A stretch of 64,000 nt of DNA from an uncultured Collinsella sp. (GTDB taxonomy: Bacteria; Actinomycetota; Coriobacteriia; Coriobacteriales; Coriobacteriaceae): the NCBI GenBank assembly GCA_958370785.1, contig CATXKN010000001.1:62001-126000 (forward strand). Reading direction: 5' to 3'. Below, in pieces: positions 58,523 through 64,000 of this stretch; within the stretch, counting starts at the first letter, position 1, and every line of letters begins with the position of its first letter. Below the pieces are notes generated by a model. It searched no databases. It saw only the letters and a program-made list of their open reading frames with translations, and was not told where the DNA came from. The position numbers and the translations under genes are program-made.

Positions 58523-59878
58523 TTAGTAGGTGCGATCGTTGAGCGTGCTCCAGAGCTTCTTGGACTCAGCCATGGTCCACGCGTTGATCTTTTCCTCGTC
58601 AATGCCAACGAACTCGCGATCCTTGTACAGGACGCGGCCGTTGATGATGGTGGTACGGCAGTTTTTGCCCATCATGCCAAAGAGCATGTGGCCGTCGATG
58701 TTCTCCTCGCTCAGCGGCGTAAAGGGCTTGTAGTCCATAACGATGACGTCGGCAGCGGCGCCGGCCTCGAGCACACCGAGCTTGCGATCGAAGTACTTGC
58801 TGGCCATCTTGGCGTTGTTCTCGAACAGCATCGTCATGGCCTCGCACCAGCCCACGTTGGGCATGGCGGCGTTGTGGCGCTGAATGATCAGGAAGACCTT
58901 AAGGCTCTCGAGCATATCGTGGGTGTAGGCGTCGGTGCCCATGCACACGGGGATGCCGCGGCGGAAGAACTCGAGCACGGGGGCACAGCCCACGGCGTTG
59001 CCCATATTGGATTCGGGGTTGTTGACCAGCCAGGTGCCGGACTCCTTGACGATATCCATCTCGGCGGGCGTCACGTGGATGCAGTGGCCGAGCATGGTGT
59101 CGGGACCGAGCAGGTTGTGCTGCAGCAGGCGCTCGACGGGGCTGATACCGCCGCGGTTGAGGCGGGAATCCCACACATCGTTCATGCCCTCGCACACGTG
59201 GATGTGGAAGCCGGTCAGGCCGTTGTTGGCCTCGGCCATCTTGTCCATGGTCTCGTCCGACAGCGTAAAGGTGGCGTGACCGCCAAACATGGCGGCGATC
59301 ATGTGGTTGTCGTTATCGCGACGCTCCTTGGCGGCCCACTGGGCGAACTCGGCGTTCTCGGCAATGGCCTGGTCGCATTTTTCCTGGCCGCGGCGATCGG
59401 AGACCTCGTAGCACAGGCACGAACGCATGCCCAGCTCCTGAGCGGCGTCCTTAATGGTAAAGAGGCTTCCCGGGATCTCGCAGAAGCTCGCGTGGTGATC
59501 GAAGATCGTGGTGACGCCGTCGCGGATGGAGTCCAAGATTGTGGCATAGGCGCTGGCCTTGGTGCCGTCGAGCGTCAGGTTGTCGTCGATCTTCCACCAC
59601 TGCTGCTCAAGATTCTCCAGGAAGTTGGTGGGGTTGCAGCCCTTAATGGCAAGGCCGCGGGCCAGACCCGAGTAGATGTGGGTGTGGCAGTTGATGAGTC
59701 CGGGCATGATGAGGTTGCCCCGGGCGTCGACGTACTCGGCATCCGGGTACTTGGCCTTGAGCTCGCACTCGGGGCCCACTTCGACGATCGTATCTCCGTC
59801 AATGGCGACCGCACCGTTGGGGATGAACGGGGCCTGAGCGTTGCGGGTAAAGACGGAACCGTTAGCGACCAGAAGCAT
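58523..59878 (-). CDS. ssnA: SsnA-type putative aminohydrolase
   Basis: The 451-aa metal-dependent amidohydrolase has LINCHTHIYSGLARG (HxH), FHIHVCEGMNDV, GHCIHVTPAE and GTDAYTHDM, close to guanine deaminase and chlorohydrolase families. It corresponds to SsnA of the yge-ygf cluster and probably deaminates a purine-derived ring. The ATG at 59878 with GGGAG five bases upstream is preferred over one six codons earlier. It lies between the permease and ygfK. Confidence 0.92.
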   Translation of the reverse strand: MLLVANGSVFTRNAQAPFIPNGAVAIDGDTIVEVGPECELKAKYPDAEYVDARGNLIMPGLINCHTHIYSGLARGLAIKGCNPTNFLENLEQQWWKIDDNLTLDGTKASAYATILDSIRDGVTTIFDHHASFCEIPGSLFTIKDAAQELGMRSCLCYEVSDRRGQEKCDQAIAENAEFAQWAAKERRDNDNHMIAAMFGGHATFTLSDETMDKMAEANNGLTGFHIHVCEGMNDVWDSRLNRGGISPVERLLQHNLLGPDTMLGHCIHVTPAEMDIVKESGTWLVNNPESNMGNAVGCAPVLEFFRRGIPVCMGTDAYTHDMLESLKVFLIIQRHNAAMPNVGWCEAMTMLFENNAKMASKYFDRKLGVLEAGAAADVIVMDYKPFTPLSEENIDGHMLFGMMGKNCRTTIINGRVLYKDREFVGIDEEKINAWTMAESKKLWSTLNDRTY

Positions 59879-59896
59879 GGATGCTCCCTTCGACAT

Positions 59897-60073
59897 CAGA
59901 GGCGGGGTTTGACACCTCTGACATGGCGGAGTGCGAAGCGCCGGCCTACACCGGAAACGGGCCCTCTCCCGTCAACGCTTCACCAAAGGGACAAACCCTT
60001 TGAAGTGCGGCTTGGCGCCGCATGACGTCGGCGGACGAGGCGATGCGCCCGCCGACGAATGGCACCGAATTGG
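59897..60073. other. Gap between permease and ssnA with several hairpins
   Basis: The clearest structure is an 8-bp perfect stem GTCGGCGG/CCGCCGAC (60026-60057) 17 bp after the permease stop on the minus strand. Smaller hairpins are CAGAGG/CCTCTG near 59903-59926 and AAAGGG/CCCTTT near 59992-60003. No T-run follows. No gene or clear promoter was seen. Confidence 0.35.
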
Positions 60074-61468
60074 TTACTTCTTGCTCTCGGGCAAGACCAG
60101 ATCCACGGCAGCGTCCTTGGCGGCATCGATGTGCTGAGCCACGACCGGCGTCTGCGGAAGAATCAGGTTAAGGACAATGGCCATGATGGCGGTGGGGGTT
60201 ACGGCATTGGAGCCGATGACGGTGGACACCCAGGCGGGCATGCCCTCGCCGGCAAGGCAACCGCTGGCCATCCAGATACCCAGGCCAAAGACGACGGAGG
60301 TACCGACGATGGTGGTGGTGCGCTGCGTGAGGCCCTCGCGGGTGAACATGCGCACGCCGTTCATGGTGATGGTGCCAAAGACGCCGACGGTCGCGCCGCC
60401 GATGACGGGCTGCGGGATAGCGGAAAGGACGGCAGAGAGCTGCGGGAACAGACCGGCGATGGCAAAGACGGCAGCGATAATCACAAAGACCCACTTGTTG
60501 ACGACCTTGTTGGAGCAGATGATGCCCACGTTCTGGCCAAGGGCGCTGGTGGGAAGACCGCCCAGCAGGCCGCCGACCATAGAGGTGAGGCCCTGGGACA
60601 CGATAGCGCCGGAGAGCTCGCGCTCGGTGGGCATACGGTCGATGGAGCCCAGGCAGGCGGCGGAGACGTCACCGATAACCTGGATGGCAACCATGGGGAA
60701 CACGACGGCGAGGGTAATGCAGACCTCGGGATCAAACTCGAGCGCGTAGGGCATGAGCTTGGGAAGGGCAAAGACCTGAGCGGTGGCGACGCTGGAGAAG
60801 TCGATCATGCCAAAGGGGATCGAAACGATCATGCCGACGATCATGCCAAAGAACACGGATCCCAGCTTGAGCGTGCCCTTGCCAAAGTTGGCGAGCGCAA
60901 AGACCACGGCGAAGGTGATGAGAGCGACGCACCACGCCTGCGGGGTGCCCCACAGCGGCGTGCCCATGCCACCGGCCATGTACTTAACGGCCGTGGGATA
61001 AAGAGAGACGCCAATGGAGAAGATGACCGTACCGGTCACGACGGGCGGGAACAGCCACTTGATCTTGCTGTAAGCCAAACCAAAGAGGACCGCGACGGCG
61101 CCGCCGACGATCTCGCCGCCCAGCAGCGCACCAAAGCTAAAGCCCGAGGCACCCATGGCCTGGAGGGCCGGGAGGAACGCGAACGAAACGCCCATGACGA
61201 TGGGCAGGCCGCCGCCGATGCGACGGAAGGGAGCGAAGGCCTGAAGGGCCGTGTCGATTGCCGAAAGAATGAGCGCGACCTGGATGATGTCGGTGCTCTG
61301 CTGGCTATTAAAGCCGTAGACGCCGGCCATGATGACAGCCGGGGTGATGATACCGGCAAACGAAGCCAGTACGTGCTGAAGGGCACACGGGATCATTTCC
61401 TTAACGGGAGGCATGCCTTCACGAGTGAACAGGGCTTCAGTGCCGTTCGTAACCGTCTCCTGGGTCAT
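60074..61468 (-). CDS. Nucleobase:cation symporter-2 family purine permease
   Basis: The 464-aa membrane protein has about 12-14 hydrophobic segments. Its signature region is TSALGQNVGIICSNKVVNKW, and it has GGATVGVFGTITMNGVRMF, as in NCS2 uracil/xanthine/urate permeases. The NVG form in the signature occurs in the xanthine/urate branch, so import of xanthine or urate is the best guess given the neighbours. The ATG at 61468 fits MTQETVTNGTEALFTREGMP; GGTGG precedes it. A promoter candidate lies 90 bp upstream. Confidence 0.9.
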   Translation of the reverse strand: MTQETVTNGTEALFTREGMPPVKEMIPCALQHVLASFAGIITPAVIMAGVYGFNSQQSTDIIQVALILSAIDTALQAFAPFRRIGGGLPIVMGVSFAFLPALQAMGASGFSFGALLGGEIVGGAVAVLFGLAYSKIKWLFPPVVTGTVIFSIGVSLYPTAVKYMAGGMGTPLWGTPQAWCVALITFAVVFALANFGKGTLKLGSVFFGMIVGMIVSIPFGMIDFSSVATAQVFALPKLMPYALEFDPEVCITLAVVFPMVAIQVIGDVSAACLGSIDRMPTERELSGAIVSQGLTSMVGGLLGGLPTSALGQNVGIICSNKVVNKWVFVIIAAVFAIAGLFPQLSAVLSAIPQPVIGGATVGVFGTITMNGVRMFTREGLTQRTTTIVGTSVVFGLGIWMASGCLAGEGMPAWVSTVIGSNAVTPTAIMAIVLNLILPQTPVVAQHIDAAKDAAVDLVLPESKK

Positions 61469-61555
61469 TTGACCACCAATCCTCGAAATAGTTGTTTTCG
61501 CATCTAACGCTCTATTGTGACGCAGTGCGGGGTTGAGGTTGTGCCTTCGTTGCAT

Positions 61556-61584
61556 ATCGTATTAAAGATGATTCTCATTCTCAA
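61556..61584 (-). promoter_or_regulatory. Promoter of the permease with overlapping Fur-like box
   Basis: Minus-strand TTGAGA and TACGAT are separated by 17 bp, giving an ~80-nt leader. TGAGAATGAGAATCA (61569-61583) overlaps the -35 box and spacer. It matches the 7-1-7 Fur consensus TGATAAT-N-ATTATCA at 11 of 14 positions. The 352-bp gap 61469-61820 holds this and the leader of the divergent regulator gene. Confidence 0.5.
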
Positions 61585-61820
61585 TAATAATTTTTTGTTA
61601 TCAGACTATTCTTGAGCTGAGACAATGCATTTCCGCAGGTCAGGAAAGTGTCTGGTCAAAATAACATCTAACTTTTCTTTTGGTCGACCGTTTACCGCCA
61701 AATTCCTACCGTTCGTCTGTATTACGCAATGTACCTGCGAATATGCGAGATGACGAACAGCGTGTTACCATGAGAAAAAATTGTTATGAACATTTCCGAT
61801 TTCACCCCAAGGAGTTGCCC

Positions 61821-62477
61821 GTGAACGAGACCGTACGTCGCTTTTTGCCGATGGTCGATTTCCTGGAGCAGGTACTCGGTAAGAACAGCGAAATCGTGCT
61901 GCACGATTTCTCGGATCCCGACCACGCCATCGTCGATATTCGCAACGGCATCGTGAGCGGCCGCAAGGTCGGCGGCCCCGCCACCGATCTGGCTCTCAAG
62001 ATCATGCACGACGCCAAGTATCGTGACCTGCCGTTTATTACGGGCTACGAGGGCCGCGGTGCCGGTGGCAAGACGTTGGAGTCAGCGACGTACTTTATCC
62101 GCGAGGGTGACGAGATCGTCGGTATGCTCTGCGTCAACACCGACCTCTCGACCGTGCGCTCCATCAACGCCATGGCGCAGCAGCTCATGGCGTGCTTCGA
62201 CGCTGTGCCAAGGCAGGCGGAGCCTGCGTCTATCGAAGTCGAAAGTCTTTCGGAGTCTACACAGGAGCTCATCGACCGCAGCATTACCGAGTTGCTGAGC
62301 GCGCGCGGGCTGGATGTAGCGTCGCTTGGTCAGAGCGACCGCGTGGACGTCATTCGCCACCTCAACGGCAACGGGGTGTTCATGCTCAAGGGCGCCGTGG
62401 CCTGCGCCGCCACCGCGCTGGGCATTTCGGAGCCCAGCGTCTACCGCTACCTGCAAAAAGTCCGCAAGGAAGGCTAA
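61821..62477 (+). CDS. YheO-type PAS and helix-turn-helix regulator, paralog
   Basis: The 218-aa protein has the same plan as the regulator at 46132: YheO-like PAS (VLGKNSEIVLHDFSDPDHAI, REGDEIVGMLCVNTDLS) and a C-terminal helix-turn-helix (LNGNGVFMLKGAVACAATAL, GISEPSVYRYL). The start is GTG at 61821, decided by AAGGAG six bases upstream and by length agreement with the paralog; in-frame ATGs upstream lack ribosome sites. It is divergent from the permease and probably controls it. Confidence 0.87.
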   Translation: MNETVRRFLPMVDFLEQVLGKNSEIVLHDFSDPDHAIVDIRNGIVSGRKVGGPATDLALKIMHDAKYRDLPFITGYEGRGAGGKTLESATYFIREGDEIVGMLCVNTDLSTVRSINAMAQQLMACFDAVPRQAEPASIEVESLSESTQELIDRSITELLSARGLDVASLGQSDRVDVIRHLNGNGVFMLKGAVACAATALGISEPSVYRYLQKVRKEG

Positions 62478-62528
62478 CAAGCAAAATGGACTGCCCTTGG
62501 TGGCTCCACAAGTAATCCGTCGCTTGAC

Positions 62529-62563
62529 AAAAGACCCTGCAGCTCGCGCTGCAGGGTCTTTTT
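62529..62563. terminator. Bidirectional terminator between regulator and ridA
   Basis: AAAAGACCCTGCAG pairs with CTGCAGGGTCTTTT around a 6-nt loop, with A and T runs on both sides. It separates the convergent regulator and ridA genes. Confidence 0.93.
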
Positions 62564-62592
62564 GCATGTCATGTTTAGTTGTTGTCAACGCC

Positions 62593-62970
62593 TTAGAGAG
62601 CGGCAACGACCTCTATCTCGACCAGACCGCCGGCCGGAAGGGCGGCAACCTGGAAAGCGCTGCGCGCGGGGAACGGAGCCTCGAACTTGGAGGCGTAGAT
62701 CTCGTTCACGGCAGCGAAGTCGGCAATGTCGGCCAGGTAGACCGTGGTCTTGACGACGTCGGCAAAGGTAGCGCCGGCAGCGGTCAGCAGGGCCTCGACG
62801 TTGGCGAGGGACTGCTTGGCCTGAGCCTCGACGCCCTCGGGCATCTTACCGGTTGCGGGGTCGATGCCCAGCTGGCCGGACAGGAACACCATATTGCCGG
62901 TCTGGATGCCGGGGGAATACGGGCCAATGGCTGCGGGTGCGTTATCGGAAGACACGACGGTCTTGCTCAT
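62593..62970 (-). CDS. ridA: RidA family 2-iminoacid deaminase
   Basis: The 125-aa protein has the RidA start (DNAPAAIGPYSPGIQTGNMV, FLSGQLGIDPATG) and the C-terminal PARSAFQVAALPAGGLVEIE with the conserved arginine. RidA hydrolyses 2-aminoacrylate and related imines. Diaminopropionate ammonia-lyase (ygeX) produces 2-aminoacrylate, so it fits the same pathway. AAGGAG precedes the ATG at 62970. It is convergent with the regulator and has its own promoter. Confidence 0.93.
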   Translation of the reverse strand: MSKTVVSSDNAPAAIGPYSPGIQTGNMVFLSGQLGIDPATGKMPEGVEAQAKQSLANVEALLTAAGATFADVVKTTVYLADIADFAAVNEIYASKFEAPFPARSAFQVAALPAGGLVEIEVVAAL

Positions 62971-63059
62971 GTTTTTCTCCTTACGATCAGATAGAGAGCG
63001 TGAGCGCGGCGTTCGCACCGGGAGGCACAATTCGGTCTGAACACCGCGCTTGATTTGGG

Positions 63060-63088
63060 ATAGTACTCAAGGTTTCCGCGCGATGCAA
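63060..63088 (-). promoter_or_regulatory. Candidate promoter of ridA
   Basis: Minus-strand TTGCAT and TACTAT are separated by 17 bp, giving an ~80-nt leader. It lies in the 378-bp gap 62971-63348, which also holds the palindrome at 63171-63242. Confidence 0.4.
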
Positions 63089-63170
63089 GATTATTATCAC
63101 GTTGCGAGAATATTTTATCGCCCAACGGTGCCTGGTGGCCGCTGAACGGCACGACCGGACGGTGAAGCTC

Positions 63171-63242
63171 AAAATGATCCGTTTCCCTCCGTCCCCTATG
63201 GATCACCTGATCCGATGGGGACGGAGGGAAACGGATCATTTT
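63171..63242. repeat. Perfect 26-bp-arm palindrome (GGGGACGGAGGGAAACGG family)
   Basis: Arms 63171-63196 and 63217-63242 are perfect inverted copies around a 20-nt loop that contains GGATCAC and its near mirror CTGATCC. The GGGGACGGAGG word recurs at 17105-17115. It lies between the divergent ridA and U32 genes, so it is not a terminator in position. A REP/IS200-type element is likely. Confidence 0.7.
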
Positions 63243-63348
63243 TGCTGCAAGGGCTGCTGAAGACTTTATCCTGCTTAGGCTGCGGGCATCGCCCATCGCG
63301 ACGGCGCCACTATACTTTTGAGTATCTGAGCATTTTGAAAGGCAGGAT

Positions 63349-64000
63349 ATGACCGCAACCGCCAGTCGAACCACCAACCGCAGACCCGAGCTTTTGGCGC
63401 CCGCCGGAGGGCCTGAGCCCTTTGCCGCCGCACTCGCCGCCGGAGCAGACGCCATCTACTGCGGCATGGGCAGCTTCAACGCCCGCCGCAAGGCCACCAA
63501 CTTTACCGACGAGGCCTTTGAGCAAGCCTGCCGCGCTGCGCATCTAGCCGGGTCGCGCGTCTACGTCACGGTCAACATCGTCATCAAGCAGTCCGAGATG
63601 GGCGATGCGCTGCAACTCATCCATCGCTGCTCCACGCTGGGCGCCGACGCCTTCATCATCCAGGACTGGGGCCTGTTCTTTGAGGTGAGGCGCACGATGC
63701 CCGGCATCGAGACGCACATCTCGACCCAAGCAAACATCCACGACGACCGCGGAACCATCTGGTGCCGCGAGCAGGGCGCCGACCGCGTGACCCTCTCGCG
63801 CGAGCTTTCCATCGACGAGATTGCCGCCATTCACGATGCCGCGCCCGATGTGGACCTTGAGGTCTTCAGCCATGGCGCCATCTGCTTTTGCTACTCGGGC
63901 CTATGCCTGCTGTCGAGCTTTGCCATGGCGGGACGATCGGCCAACCGTGGCATGTGCGCCCAGCCCTGCCGCCTGCCCTACGAGCTGATCGACGAGAACG
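63349..64000 (+). CDS. Peptidase U32 family protein, N-terminal part (cut by window edge)
   Basis: 217 codons are visible. They contain RRPELLAPAGGPEPFAAALA and the signature EVFSHGAICFCYSGLCLLSS followed by CAQPCRLPYEL, as in the U32 protein at 18560-20530. It is a paralog with a different signature detail (CFCYSGLC versus CIGYSGAC). GCAGGA precedes the ATG. The C-terminal half is beyond the window. Confidence 0.9.
   Translation, partial: MTATASRTTNRRPELLAPAGGPEPFAAALAAGADAIYCGMGSFNARRKATNFTDEAFEQACRAAHLAGSRVYVTVNIVIKQSEMGDALQLIHRCSTLGADAFIIQDWGLFFEVRRTMPGIETHISTQANIHDDRGTIWCREQGADRVTLSRELSIDEIAAIHDAAPDVDLEVFSHGAICFCYSGLCLLSSFAMAGRSANRGMCAQPCRLPYELIDEN

Noticed and set aside
55504..58542. 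1012-codon plus-strand open frame opposite ygfK
   Set aside because: Same reason: antisense shadow of a long high-GC gene, with no motif or ribosome site.
61680..61820. Longer N-terminus for the second YheO-type regulator
   Set aside because: Upstream in-frame starts lack ribosome sites, while the GTG at 61821 has AAGGAG and gives the same length as the paralog.

Overview
The window is about 64 kb of GC-rich bacterial chromosome. High-GC codon use, the actinobacterial-style order around rpoA, an alanine-rich tail on ribosomal protein L31 and a xanthine/urate-type gut anaerobe cluster suggest a Coriobacteriia genome, most likely Collinsella or a close relative. This assignment is inferred from gene content and style; no marker gene was compared.

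Layout. 1-10 kb: ftsX/ftsE, a zinc-ribbon membrane protein, a split transketolase, a YitT-type membrane protein, then secA-prfB. 10-25 kb: rpmE, an ACT protein, citrate synthase, two HAD phosphatases, adenine deaminase, tyrS, a U32 peptidase, a class A penicillin-binding protein, argR, a GT2 glycosyltransferase. 25-35.5 kb: one long minus-strand ribosomal block running rplE-rpsN-rpsH-rplF-rplR-rpsE-rpmD-rplO-secY-adk-map-infA-rpmJ-rpsM-rpsK-rpsD-rpoA-rplQ-truA. It starts abruptly at rplE; the usual upstream genes (rplX, rplN, the S10 cluster) are absent.

35.8-63 kb: a large anaerobic purine/ureide catabolic island with selenium-molybdenum hydroxylase functions: xdhC, yqeB, yqeC, hydantoinase, mocA, carbamate kinase, ygeW, ygeY, ygeX, then xdhD, a polyferredoxin, ygfK, ssnA, a nucleobase permease and ridA. 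Together these fit uptake of a purine, hydroxylation/reduction, ring opening, carbamoyl transfer with ATP recovery through carbamate kinase, and cleavage of diaminopropionate to pyruvate and ammonia. Two paralogous YheO-type regulators sit beside ygeX and beside the permease. A pair of identical palindromes lies in front of ygeX.

The island is interrupted at 46.9-52 kb by an accessory patch: two unknown proteins, an exonuclease, a decayed fragment of an AAA-ATPase gene, a tiny membrane peptide with a convergent antisense promoter (a candidate type I toxin-antitoxin pair), a 62-bp tandem palindrome array, and an intact AAA-ATPase/nuclease-like gene with a striking double-palindrome operator.

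Dispersed palindromic elements occur throughout the intergenic space. One family shares the core AGTTGCGGTG(A/G)AATAG, another shares GGGGAC plus GACTAGTC and supplies the stop codons of two neighbouring genes. No transposase, tRNA, rRNA, CRISPR array or prophage was recognised in the window.
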